NCBI GenBank assembly: GCA_902584635.1
Contig: CACIAQ010000018.1
Coordinates: 1-34,891 of the forward strand
Length of the DNA stretch: 34,891 bases
DNA from: an uncultured Alphaproteobacteria bacterium
GTDB taxonomy: Bacteria; Pseudomonadota; Alphaproteobacteria; Rhodobacterales; Rhodobacteraceae
Reading direction: 5' to 3'
Position 1 is the stretch's first letter; every line of letters begins with the position of its first letter. Below the pieces are notes generated by a model. It searched no databases. It had not been told where the DNA came from and saw only the letters and a program-made list of their open reading frames with translations. Shown piece by piece: positions 1-8,614 of this stretch. The position numbers were made by a program, and so were the translations under genes.

Positions 1-2
1 TC

Positions 3-191
3 AATTTATACAATTTTGGTGATCATCGAACTAGACAAATTAAACAAACCTACCAACTTGGCTTAAAGAGACTATCTTCTATGGAACAACAAAAGAAGGA
101 GTTGGGGATCGCTATAAAAGACCTAAAAACTCAACTTCAGCTTTGTAAAGACCTCCTCGTCAAACGGGGAGCAGACCCAGTAGACCTATAA
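3..191 (+). CDS. C-terminal fragment of a MerR-like transcriptional regulator (partial)
   Basis: An open frame enters from the left edge and ends with TAA at 189-191, giving about 62 residues. The fragment is mostly charged helix (RQIKQTYQLGLKRLSSMEQQ, then further K/E/Q/L-rich heptad-like sequence) and ends VKRGADPVDL. This matches the C-terminal dimerisation coiled coil of the MerR regulators often found just before acyl-CoA dehydrogenase genes in Proteobacteria (LiuR-like). The DNA-binding domain lies outside the window, so the family call rests on helix character and position. It ends 19 bases before the acyl-CoA dehydrogenase on the same strand, so it may regulate, and be co-transcribed with, the degradation genes that follow. 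Any other coiled-coil protein remains possible. Confidence 0.5.
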   Translation, partial: NLYNFGDHRTRQIKQTYQLGLKRLSSMEQQKKELGIAIKDLKTQLQLCKDLLVKRGADPVDL

Positions 192-210
192 TTTTAACTA
201 GGAAGAAACT

Positions 211-1986
211 ATGCACGCATATCAACCACCATTAGAAGATTTCAATTTTATCCTTCACCATTTCCTTGAGATAGAGAAAGAAGCTATCAAAGGCTACAAT
301 GACTTGTTACCTGAATTTACCAGGACCATTTTTGAAGAGGCTGGCAAATTAGCTAGCGAAGTAATTTCTCCCTCCAACAAGGATGGCGACGAGCAAGGCT
401 GTAAATTGGAGAATGGTGTAGTACGAACTCCGAATAGCTTTAAGCATGCGTTCGAAAAACTAAGAGAGGGTGGTTGGCTTTCTCTTGATATTGAGGAGGA
501 ATTTGGTGGGCAAAACTTACCACTTATACTTTCTACGGTCACGAATGAAATGTTCACAAGCGCTAATATGTCCTTAACCATGTATAGCGGCCTTTCTAGG
601 GGAGCGTATTCAGCTATTTTGCTGCATGGTTCTAAGGATCAAAAACAATTATATTTACCAAAGTTAGCTACTTGCGAATGGACTGGCACGATGAATTTAA
701 CCGAGCCCCACTGTGGTACGGATTTAGGATTGATAAGGACTAAGGCTGCTCCCATGGGGGATGGCTCATATCAACTATCAGGACAGAAAATTTTTATCTC
801 CTCTGGTGACCATGATTTATCAAAAAATATTATCCATTTAGTTCTAGCTAAAACTCCAAATGCGCCTAAGGGTGTAAAAGGCATATCACTGTTTGTGGTA
901 CCAAAGTTTTTGGTAAATGATGATGGATCGTTGGGTGAAAGGAATAAACTGTCAGTTGGAAAATTAGAAAAAAAGATGGGCATCAAAGGAAATGCCACTT
1001 GCGTTATGAATTATGATGGTGCCAAGGGTTACCTCATAGGTGAAGAAAATAAAGGACTTAAAGCAATGTTCACAATGATGAATGAGGCTAGATTAGGTGT
1101 AGGAATGCAAGGGTTAGCTCAGGCTGAAATAGCTTATCAAGCAGCACTAGCTTATGCAAAAGACAGAAGACAAGGGCGAGCAATTCAAGGGAAAGTCGAT
1201 CCTGACCAGAACGCTGACCCAATTATTGTTCATCCAGATGTTAGAAGAAATCTCATGGAGCAGAAATCATTTATAGAGGGAGCAAGGGGCTTTATTGCCT
1301 GGGCTGCTGTACTTCTAGACAGGGCAAAAAGAGAGGGAGATAAGAGCGCTGAGGGAATTGCTAGTTTGCTAATCCCCGTTATCAAAGGGTACATAACAGA
1401 TAAGGGTTTTGAATACACGATAAACGCGCAACAGTTATTTGGTGGACATGGCTATATTGAGGAATGGGGAATGAGTCAATATGCTAGAGATTGCAGGATT
1501 GCTATGATATATGAGGGTACAAATGGGATTCAAGCGCTTGATTTAGTTGGTAGAAAGCTCTCTATGGATGGTGGAAAGTATATGCGGGAGTATCTTAATA
1601 TGGTTCAGGTTTTTATTAGTGAGGAGCATTCTGAAGACTTAAAAAACGATTTCATTGTTCCATTGAAAAAATCGATCGAACATCTGCAGGCAGCCCTGAT
1701 GTTTTTCATGCAGAATGGCTTGAAAAACCCTCTAAGTGCTGTTTCTGGAGCTACTGATTTTCTGCACTTGGTTGGATTAGTTTCCCTAGGTTTCATATGG
1801 TCAAAGAAAGCACAAGCTGCTAAAGAGGGGCTAAAAGAAAATTTAGCTAATAAGAATTTTTTTGAGGCAAAGATTTTGACGGGTTCATATTTTATGCATC
1901 GTCAGCTTCCCGAAACTAAACTTAGACTAGATAGGATCTTAACAGGGGATAAACAGGTAATGAGTTTGGCAGCGGATCAATTTTAA
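211..1986 (+). CDS. Acyl-CoA dehydrogenase, large DmdC-like type with C-terminal extension
   Basis: This 591-residue FAD-dependent acyl-CoA dehydrogenase would catalyse the first step of beta-oxidation, forming the 2,3-enoyl-CoA. The FAD/substrate motif MNLTEPHCGTD is at 161-171. FGGHGYIEEWGMSQYARDCR is at 410-429. The likely catalytic base is Glu435 in MIYEGTNGIQ. About 130 residues beyond the usual dehydrogenase fold match the extra C-terminal domain of the 590-600-residue subfamily that includes DmdC, the 3-methylmercaptopropionyl-CoA dehydrogenase of DMSP demethylation. AGGAAG lies 5 bases before the ATG. It leads an operon with thiolase, hydratase/dehydrogenase and ligase genes. Family membership is secure. 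The acyl chain is not: many relatives act on ordinary medium or long chains, so no dmdC symbol is given. Confidence 0.93.
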   Translation: MHAYQPPLEDFNFILHHFLEIEKEAIKGYNDLLPEFTRTIFEEAGKLASEVISPSNKDGDEQGCKLENGVVRTPNSFKHAFEKLREGGWLSLDIEEEFGGQNLPLILSTVTNEMFTSANMSLTMYSGLSRGAYSAILLHGSKDQKQLYLPKLATCEWTGTMNLTEPHCGTDLGLIRTKAAPMGDGSYQLSGQKIFISSGDHDLSKNIIHLVLAKTPNAPKGVKGISLFVVPKFLVNDDGSLGERNKLSVGKLEKKMGIKGNATCVMNYDGAKGYLIGEENKGLKAMFTMMNEARLGVGMQGLAQAEIAYQAALAYAKDRRQGRAIQGKVDPDQNADPIIVHPDVRRNLMEQKSFIEGARGFIAWAAVLLDRAKREGDKSAEGIASLLIPVIKGYITDKGFEYTINAQQLFGGHGYIEEWGMSQYARDCRIAMIYEGTNGIQALDLVGRKLSMDGGKYMREYLNMVQVFISEEHSEDLKNDFIVPLKKSIEHLQAALMFFMQNGLKNPLSAVSGATDFLHLVGLVSLGFIWSKKAQAAKEGLKENLANKNFFEAKILTGSYFMHRQLPETKLRLDRILTGDKQVMSLAADQF

Positions 1987-2004
1987 ATCGGAAAGGATCG
2001 ATAG

Positions 2005-3213
2005 ATGGAAGGTGCATACATATACGATACGGTTAGAAGCCCCAGGGGAAGAGGGAAAAATGGTTCGCTCAATGAGCTTACTGCAGTTGCCCTTTCTGCG
2101 AAAATTTTAGAGGAGTTACGGGAAAGAAATAACCTTAATACTCAAGAAATAGAGGATGTGATTTGGGGTAATGTTACACAAGTTGGCGAACAGGGAGGCT
2201 GTTTGGCAAGATCAGCTGTTATTGCTGCCAACTACAGTGAGTCCACTCCAGGCCTATCTATAAATAGGTTTTGTGCGAGCGGGCTAGAAGCTGTAAACTT
2301 AGCTACAAACCAAGTGAGAGGGTCAGCTGGCAATGCATATGTTGCTGGAGGAGTGGAAATGATGAGTCGCGTTCCCATGGGATCAGATGGCGCCGCTATC
2401 GCAGTTGATCCGACTTTGGCAATGAATTCATATTTTGTTCCTCAAGGTATTTCAGCTGACATTTTAGCCACAAAATATGGTTTTTCTAGAGATGATGTTG
2501 ATGCTTTCGCGGTAGAAAGTCAAAAAAGAGCTACGGCTGCAAGGAAATCAGGATATTTTAAAAAGTCTATTGCACTTATAAAAGACCAAAACAATTTAAC
2601 TATTTTGGAAGAAGACGAGTACATTAGGCCAGAAACATCTATGCAATCTTTAGGTGGATTGGAACCAAGCTTTAAAAATATGGGAGAGGTGATGCCAGGT
2701 TTTGATGCAGTGGCATTACTAAAATATCCTGAGTTTGAGAAAATCAATCATGTGCATCATGCAGGTAACTCAAGTGGAATTGTTGACGGAGCAGCAGCTG
2801 TTTTAATTGGAAACAAAGAATTCGGCAAAAAAAATGGGCTAAAGCCTCGAGCACGAATTGTAGCAACATCAAAAATTGGAACTGACCCTACAATTATGCT
2901 TACGGGACCGCTGCCTGCTACTGAAAAAGTCCTAAAGCTAAGCGGCATGAGTATAAAAGACATCGACCTATTTGAGGTAAATGAGGCCTTTGCCTCAGTA
3001 CCACTTTCCTTTATGGAACATTTTGGGGTGGAACACGAAAAAGTGAATGTAAATGGTGGTGCTATTGCCATGGGGCATCCTTTGGGAGCTACAGGAGCAA
3101 TGCTTTTAGGAACTGCATTGGATGAGCTGGAAAGAACGGGCAAGTCCACAGCACTTACTACGCTTTGCGTAGCATCTGGAATGGGGGCTTCAACAATAAT
3201 AGAAAAAGTTTGA
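2005..3213 (+). CDS. Acetyl-CoA acyltransferase (thiolase, FadA-like)
   Basis: This 402-residue thiolase would cleave 3-ketoacyl-CoA with CoA, the last step of beta-oxidation, or run in reverse as an acetoacetyl-CoA synthase. The acylated nucleophile is Cys90 in NRFCASGLEAVN. The His motif GGAIAMGHPLGATGA places the catalytic His at 358. The second Cys is 388 in LCVASGMGAS. That last motif has Ala-Ser where many thiolases have Gly-Gly, a modest variation. The ATG follows a GGAAAGG element, and the gene starts 18 bases after the dehydrogenase stop. The fused hydratase/dehydrogenase starts 11 bases downstream, so the two make a FadA/FadJ-like pair. Whether it acts on long or short chains cannot be read from the sequence. 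Confidence 0.93.
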   Translation: MEGAYIYDTVRSPRGRGKNGSLNELTAVALSAKILEELRERNNLNTQEIEDVIWGNVTQVGEQGGCLARSAVIAANYSESTPGLSINRFCASGLEAVNLATNQVRGSAGNAYVAGGVEMMSRVPMGSDGAAIAVDPTLAMNSYFVPQGISADILATKYGFSRDDVDAFAVESQKRATAARKSGYFKKSIALIKDQNNLTILEEDEYIRPETSMQSLGGLEPSFKNMGEVMPGFDAVALLKYPEFEKINHVHHAGNSSGIVDGAAAVLIGNKEFGKKNGLKPRARIVATSKIGTDPTIMLTGPLPATEKVLKLSGMSIKDIDLFEVNEAFASVPLSFMEHFGVEHEKVNVNGGAIAMGHPLGATGAMLLGTALDELERTGKSTALTTLCVASGMGASTIIEKV

Positions 3214-3224
3214 TAAGGGAAAAT

Positions 3225-5402
3225 ATGTGTAGCGATTTCACCAAAGTGGTAGACAAAAATAATATCGCAGTAATTACATGGAATTGTCTTGATAAGTCCA
3301 TGAATACAATGACTGAAGGTGGATTAAGAAGTTTTCAACAATTAGTCACTGAAGCTTTGTCCGAAAAAAAAATTAAAGGCATTATAATCACCTCAGGCAA
3401 AGCCGATTTTTCTGGAGGCATGGATCTTTCCACGTTAGAGGCACTAAAACGGAATTCTGGCTCTGACCCAGCATCTAAGATTTTCGAGTACATAATGGAA
3501 GCACATGGTCTACTAAGAAAAATAGAGTTGGGAAAAATGGACGATACCTCTCAAAGCAAACCTGTGGCGTTTGCAGGTGGCGGTATCTGTGCTGGAATAG
3601 GCACCGAAATTGGCTTAGCTTGTCACCGACGCTTTTTCTCATCGTCAAAAAGATCGAAAATTGGATTGCCAGAGATACTCGTTGGTCTTTTTCCAGGTTT
3701 AGGAGGTACCACAAGAATACCAAGAATGATGGGGCTCATGGGGGCATCATCAGTTCTATTAGAAGGAAAACTATTTACAAGTGAAAAAGCGAAAAGTATT
3801 GGATTGGTTGACGAAGTTGTTTCAGAAGACGAATTAATTAAAAAGGCAACTGACTGGATTTTATCTGTTTCTCCTCAAGAGCTCGTCAAACCATGGGATC
3901 AAAAGGGATTTAAATTTCCTGGAGGGGCGCCATATCATCCTAGCGGCTTTATGTCCTTTGTTGGGGGTTCAGCTTTGGTTAATGGGAAAACAAAAGGTTT
4001 GTATTTCTCAGCGAAAGCACTCCTATCATCAGTTTACGAGGGTGCGCTAGTTGACTTCGATAGTGCTCTCAGAATTGAGGCCCGTTGGTTTACAAAAGTG
4101 CTGATGACGGATACATGCACTAATATGGCGCGAACTCTCTTTTTAAATAAAAGTGCGTTGGAAAAGGGTCAGAAAAGACCTTCAGGTGTAAATGAAACCA
4201 ATTTGAAACAAATCAGCGTTATTGGGAGTGGTATGATGGGATCAGGCATAGCTTACGCATCTATATTGCAGGGGCTAGAGGTTTTGCTTATCGATCAAAA
4301 CATGGAAGCTGCAGAGGCTGGAAAAACAAAAATTGCTATGCTCTTAAGTGAGAGTGTGAAACGAAAAAAATTATCAGAAGAGGAAAAAATTAGACTGCTT
4401 CAAAAGGTAAAACCGGCCTCATCACTAGAGAAAATTTCAAACAGCGATTTAGTAATAGAGGCTGTTTTCGAGGATTTAAAGCTTAAACATAACTTATATC
4501 AAAAAATTGAGCCCCATCTGAAGGACAGCGCTATTTTAGCATCTAATACATCAACGCTGCCTATAAAGAAGTTATCTGAGGTATTAGCGGACAACACTCG
4601 ATTCATAGGCATACATTTTTTTAGCCCGGTTGACAGAATGAATTTAGTCGAACTAATAAAGAGCGAGAAAACAAATGACTACGCATTGGCCGTTGCTTTG
4701 GATTATACAAGTATGATTAAAAAGACACCGATAGTTGTTAATGATTCTAGAGGATTTTATGCAAATCGGTGCATAATCCCTTATATAAATGAGGGATTAA
4801 GAATGCTTAGTGAGGGTGTTGAAGCTGCTCTTATTGAGAATTCTGCTAAGCAGATAGGAATGCCCGTTGGACCTTTGCAACTGCTTGATGAATTATCGGT
4901 TTCATTAGCTTTGAATGTTGCAAAAGAGACGAGGGAAGCACTGGGGGGAAAATATGAAGAAACCGGAACTGAGAGTATTTTGCTAGAAATGTCCAAAAAA
5001 AGTAGGCTCGGAAGAAAGGAATTAGCTGGGTTTTATGAATATGATGAGAAAGGACGCCGTTTAAAGCTCTGGGAAGGTTTAAAAAAAATTAAGGTACAAA
5101 AAACGTCGACTAATATTACAACGGTATCTGTGAAAAACCGTCTTGCATATGTTCAAGCGCTTGAGGCGGTAAGAGCTTTTGAAGAAAACATTCTGCTTAG
5201 CGTTGAAGAAGGAGATGTCGGTGGAATTTTAGGTTGGGGATGTCTCATATGGGCTGGTGGGCCATTCAGTTGGCTTGATCATGTCGGGCATGAAAATGTG
5301 GTTGTGGAATGTCAAGGCTTATCTGATAAGTACGGAGATAGGTTTACCCCACCAAAAATTATTAAAGAACTAGCAAGTAGTGGCGGCAAGTTTTATAACT
5401 AA
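3225..5402 (+). CDS. fadJ: Fatty acid oxidation multifunctional protein: enoyl-CoA hydratase / 3-hydroxyacyl-CoA dehydrogenase
   Basis: The protein hydrates enoyl-CoA and then oxidises 3-hydroxyacyl-CoA with NAD, the two middle steps of beta-oxidation. The N-terminal crotonase domain has the two likely catalytic glutamates, Glu128 (GIGTEIGLAC) and Glu150 (IGLPEILVGLFPG). The Rossmann domain begins at about 330 with SVIGSGMMGSGIA. The dehydrogenase His is 464 in IGIHFFSPVDRMN, and NDSRGFYANR follows. C-terminal dehydrogenase domains run to the end. At 725 residues it is close to FadJ (about 714). I chose the ATG at 3225: it follows AAGGGA directly after the thiolase stop. An in-frame start at 3165 would overlap the thiolase and add 20 residues unlike the family. 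Confidence is high for activity and lower for FadJ rather than another multifunctional subtype. Confidence 0.92.
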   Translation: MCSDFTKVVDKNNIAVITWNCLDKSMNTMTEGGLRSFQQLVTEALSEKKIKGIIITSGKADFSGGMDLSTLEALKRNSGSDPASKIFEYIMEAHGLLRKIELGKMDDTSQSKPVAFAGGGICAGIGTEIGLACHRRFFSSSKRSKIGLPEILVGLFPGLGGTTRIPRMMGLMGASSVLLEGKLFTSEKAKSIGLVDEVVSEDELIKKATDWILSVSPQELVKPWDQKGFKFPGGAPYHPSGFMSFVGGSALVNGKTKGLYFSAKALLSSVYEGALVDFDSALRIEARWFTKVLMTDTCTNMARTLFLNKSALEKGQKRPSGVNETNLKQISVIGSGMMGSGIAYASILQGLEVLLIDQNMEAAEAGKTKIAMLLSESVKRKKLSEEEKIRLLQKVKPASSLEKISNSDLVIEAVFEDLKLKHNLYQKIEPHLKDSAILASNTSTLPIKKLSEVLADNTRFIGIHFFSPVDRMNLVELIKSEKTNDYALAVALDYTSMIKKTPIVVNDSRGFYANRCIIPYINEGLRMLSEGVEAALIENSAKQIGMPVGPLQLLDELSVSLALNVAKETREALGGKYEETGTESILLEMSKKSRLGRKELAGFYEYDEKGRRLKLWEGLKKIKVQKTSTNITTVSVKNRLAYVQALEAVRAFEENILLSVEEGDVGGILGWGCLIWAGGPFSWLDHVGHENVVVECQGLSDKYGDRFTPPKIIKELASSGGKFYN

Positions 5403-5425
5403 AGAAAGTATTCAGGGAGTAAAAT

Positions 5426-7057
5426 ATGGACAATTTAATGCAAGATTTTCCTTTGCGCGTAACTAGTATTATTGACCATGCAGCGAAGTATCATCCTGAA
5501 CGAAAAGTCATATCAAAAGACACCAAAGGAAATATTACAGATACTAACTATAGAAATATTCAGAGAAATTCAAAAAAAGTTGCAGCCGGCTTACAAAAGC
5601 TCGGAGTTAAAAAAGGAGATGTAATAGGCGTTATGGCTTGGAATAATCATTGCCACTTAGAAGTTTGGTATGGTATTCCCGGAATTGGAGCAGTTAATCA
5701 CAACCTAAATCCAAGATTATTTTCTGAACAGCTTATTTATATAATAAATCATGCAAACGATAAAATCTTGATCATTGATCTAGACCTTATACCTATAATC
5801 GAGAAAATAATCAACGATTGCCCTAAGGTTGAGAAACTAATAATACTTTGTTCGAAACTAGACCTACCTTCTACTATATTTCCAAACGTTATCTCCTATG
5901 AAGAACTTTTATCAATGGGAAATGAAAATTTTGAATGGATAACCGGAGAAGAAACGGATGCATGTGGAATATGCTATACCTCTGGAACTACTGGAAACCC
6001 CAAAGGAGTTGTGTATACCCATCGATCTAATACATTACATGCGCTAACACAGGCAGCTCCCGATATGCTAAATTTATCCAGTACTGATACCATAATGCCA
6101 GTTGTCCCACTTTTTCATGCTAATGGCTGGTCGATAGCTTATACCGCACCGTTAGTAGGGTCTGCTATAGTTTTTCCCGGTGGCGATTTAAGTCCATCCT
6201 CTCTTTACGATATGCTAGAGAAAGGAGTGACTATTACAGCAGCAGTACCAACGGTGTGGCTACTCCTATTGAATTTTCTTAAAAGCGAGAAAAAGAAACT
6301 CAGTTCGCTTAAACGTGTAGTAATCGGAGGATCATCTTGTCCAAGAAGCGTAATCGAAGATTTCCAAAATAAATACGGGGTAAGAGTGTTACATGCTTGG
6401 GGAATGACAGAACTATCTCCACTCGGTACTGTCTGTTCATTCAAGCCGGAAATAGAAAATTTAAACGAAAATGATAAGCTCGACATACAAGAAACAACCG
6501 GGCACCCTCCTTTCGGCGTGGATCTGAAAATTGTTGATGACGATGGTAAAGAAATAGCATGGGATGGAAGTACTCAAGGTGATCTTTATTGTAAAGGAGC
6601 TGCAGTTGTTAAAAGATATCTCAAAATTGATGAATTAGCCGTTGACAGTGATAGCTGGTTCAATACGGGAGATGTCGCGACAATTGATAAAAATGGTTAT
6701 ATGAGAATCACAGACAGATCAAAAGATGTAATCAAATCAGGTGGCGAGTGGATCTCATCCATTGACTTGGAGAACGCGGCAGTTGGTCATTCTGATGTTG
6801 CCGAAGCAGCGGCAATCGGAGTTCCACATCCTAAATGGGATGAACGGCCTGTTTTGGTAATAGTGACAAATGACGGGGAAGATGCCGATAAGAATAGTAT
6901 TATTAGCCATGTATCGGAGCGGGTTGCTAAGTGGCAGAAACCAGACGATGTGATTTTTGTAGATAAAATTCCACATACAGCAACTGGTAAAATCTCAAAA
7001 CTGGAACTTAGAAAATTAGTAGCAAACCTGGATTATAAACATCCAGATTTGAGATAG
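5426..7057 (+). CDS. Acyl-CoA ligase of the AlkK/DmdB-like AMP-forming family
   Basis: This 543-residue ANL-superfamily enzyme activates a free carboxylic acid to its CoA thioester through an acyl-adenylate. The AMP-binding loop is at 184-196 (YTSGTTGNPKGVV). LFHANGWSIAYTAPLVGS corresponds to the FHxNxW segment of medium-chain (AlkK) and methylmercaptopropionate (DmdB) ligases. HAWGMTELSP, WFNTGDVATI and DRSKDVIKSGGEW follow, and the C-terminal catalytic Lys lies in TATGKISKLELRK. It starts 23 bases after the hydratase/dehydrogenase gene, so the operon carries both activation and degradation. Sharing an operon with a DmdC-type dehydrogenase makes DMSP-derived substrates possible, but medium-chain fatty acids are at least as likely. 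Confidence 0.9.
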   Translation: MDNLMQDFPLRVTSIIDHAAKYHPERKVISKDTKGNITDTNYRNIQRNSKKVAAGLQKLGVKKGDVIGVMAWNNHCHLEVWYGIPGIGAVNHNLNPRLFSEQLIYIINHANDKILIIDLDLIPIIEKIINDCPKVEKLIILCSKLDLPSTIFPNVISYEELLSMGNENFEWITGEETDACGICYTSGTTGNPKGVVYTHRSNTLHALTQAAPDMLNLSSTDTIMPVVPLFHANGWSIAYTAPLVGSAIVFPGGDLSPSSLYDMLEKGVTITAAVPTVWLLLLNFLKSEKKKLSSLKRVVIGGSSCPRSVIEDFQNKYGVRVLHAWGMTELSPLGTVCSFKPEIENLNENDKLDIQETTGHPPFGVDLKIVDDDGKEIAWDGSTQGDLYCKGAAVVKRYLKIDELAVDSDSWFNTGDVATIDKNGYMRITDRSKDVIKSGGEWISSIDLENAAVGHSDVAEAAAIGVPHPKWDERPVLVIVTNDGEDADKNSIISHVSERVAKWQKPDDVIFVDKIPHTATGKISKLELRKLVANLDYKHPDLR

Positions 7058-7058
7058 C

Positions 7059-7931
7059 TTGGTCGGATACTCTAAACTCGAGGTTAAGGGCGAATGGAAA
7101 TCTAAATCCAATCAGTTTGAGGAAGTGTTAGTTACATTCGACTCGATTTCTCTAAATATCCTTGATACAAAAGGAGAGCCTATAAGGCAGTGGGCATACT
7201 CCTCGATATTTTTAAAAAACAAAGAAGCTTCCAAATCTATGTTTTGTCCAGATTTAGAAGAAACTGAAAGTCTTTATATCTTTGACCAAGATGCAGAAAG
7301 CCACTTAATACTTTTATGTAATAAAACCAAGCGAAAAAAACTAGCTAAATTGTTCCCATGGATTTTTATCGTAATTCTATTGATTTTTTCCTCTACCTTT
7401 TTTTTAGGCCAATTAAGAATAGTTATTGAAAAAATTGCGCTCTCTTTAACATCATATGAACAAGAAAGGAATCTTGGTAACATTATGTTTAGTGAAATTC
7501 TGGGGGCGTCATATTGTGATATAAAAAAGACTAATGAATATATTGGTAGCTTAAATAAAAACTACCTCTCTAGAAAAAGAAATGCCATTGAGTTTGTTTT
7601 TGTCGATTTAGAGTCTAAGAATAGTATACTCTTCCCTGGAAGAAAATTACTAGTTCCCTATGGTATCTTAGAGAGAGAAGATGGAGCATCTGTTTTAACT
7701 GAAACAACCAAATTGGCTTTAGCAGCCATAAAAATTAAAAAGCCGATTAAAAAATTCTTTTCTGAGCAGCGGAGCAAAGCTCTGTTAATTTATATTTTTG
7801 GAAATTTTACTGACTTAAATTTTGATAAGGATAATGGTCTATTAATTAGTTTGGATAGTACCTCTTATATTTTTAATGAAGGCTTTACTGACAACGAATG
7901 GCTTAAACTAAAAAATATTTGCAAGCTTTAA
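7059..7931 (+). CDS. Membrane protein resembling an M48 metallopeptidase that lacks the zinc-binding motif
   Basis: This 290-residue protein starts at TTG one base after the ligase stop; an in-frame stop just upstream leaves no earlier start, and the Shine-Dalgarno is weak. Residues 1-90 look like the small beta-rich domain that precedes many alphaproteobacterial M48 peptidases. One membrane helix covers about 100-118. Then come segments that line up by eye with M48 proteins: YEQERNLGNIMFSEI (compare EWEERLGDQV), a Cys at 153, and SKNSILFPGRKLLVPYGILE (compare the VNAFALPGGRIVVFRGLLE type). Where HEXXH should follow, the protein has ASVLTETTKLALAA, with no His or metal ligands, and the later EAEAD motif is not visible. 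It therefore looks like an inactive relative. The homology is pattern-based and needs a profile search. Confidence 0.6.
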   Translation: MVGYSKLEVKGEWKSKSNQFEEVLVTFDSISLNILDTKGEPIRQWAYSSIFLKNKEASKSMFCPDLEETESLYIFDQDAESHLILLCNKTKRKKLAKLFPWIFIVILLIFSSTFFLGQLRIVIEKIALSLTSYEQERNLGNIMFSEILGASYCDIKKTNEYIGSLNKNYLSRKRNAIEFVFVDLESKNSILFPGRKLLVPYGILEREDGASVLTETTKLALAAIKIKKPIKKFFSEQRSKALLIYIFGNFTDLNFDKDNGLLISLDSTSYIFNEGFTDNEWLKLKNICKL

Positions 7932-8614
7932 TTATACACTATCTTTCCATCTGCAATTTTTGCATTTTTGTCTACTAACTGTGAAATCATTGGATTATGG
8001 GACGCAATGATTGCTGAAATATTTTGCTCTTTTATTAGTTCTATTAGAAACCTCATGACTTTTGAAGTGGTTGACTGATCGAGATTTCCTGTTGGTTCAT
8101 CTGCTAATAGTAAGGCTGGTTCATTAATTATTGCTCTACATATTGCTACTCTTTGCTGCTCACCTCCAGACAATTCAGCCGGTCGATTTTCCATACGTTT
8201 ACCTAACCCTACCTTTTCTAGTAGGTGTTGGCCTTTTTTAACTGCGACTCCTTTCGAGATACCCTCAAAAAGTAAAGGAAAGATAATGTTTTCTAATGCC
8301 GAAAATTCTTGAATGAGATGATGAAACTGAAAAACAAATCCAATGTTTTTTCGTCTTATAATCGACATTTGATAGTCATTTTTAGTATCTATTTTTGAGC
8401 CATTAATATAAACATCTCCCGAAAAATTACTATCTAATAAGCCCGCAATTTGAAGAAAAGTAGTCTTTCCTGAACCTGATGGAGAAAAAAGACCAATCAC
8501 TTCTTTTCTTTTAACATTGAATTCCATTCCCTTAAATATTTCAACCAATGGCACATTACCTTTTCCACCGAAAGTCTTTGTAACTCTCTGTAATCTCAAA
8601 ACAGTATTACTCAT
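7928..8614 (-). CDS. lolD: Lipoprotein-releasing system ATP-binding protein LolD
   Basis: This 228-residue ABC ATPase would power release of outer-membrane lipoproteins from the inner membrane to the carrier LolA. Walker A is SPSGSGKTT near residue 45, with Ser where the first Gly is usual; alphaproteobacterial LolD often varies here. The Q-loop is FVFQFHHLIQEFSALENI. The signature is LSGGEQQRVAICRA, Walker B is LLLADEPTGNLD, and the H-loop His is in IIASHNP. It overlaps the 3' end of lolE by 8 bases, the usual coupling of ATPase and permease. Its stop overlaps the stop of the convergent M48-like gene by 4 bases, so no terminator separates the two. MacB-type exporters share the fold, but length and partner favour LolD. 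Confidence 0.92.
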   Translation of the reverse strand: MSNTVLRLQRVTKTFGGKGNVPLVEIFKGMEFNVKRKEVIGLFSPSGSGKTTFLQIAGLLDSNFSGDVYINGSKIDTKNDYQMSIIRRKNIGFVFQFHHLIQEFSALENIIFPLLFEGISKGVAVKKGQHLLEKVGLGKRMENRPAELSGGEQQRVAICRAIINEPALLLADEPTGNLDQSTTSKVMRFLIELIKEQNISAIIASHNPMISQLVDKNAKIADGKIVYN

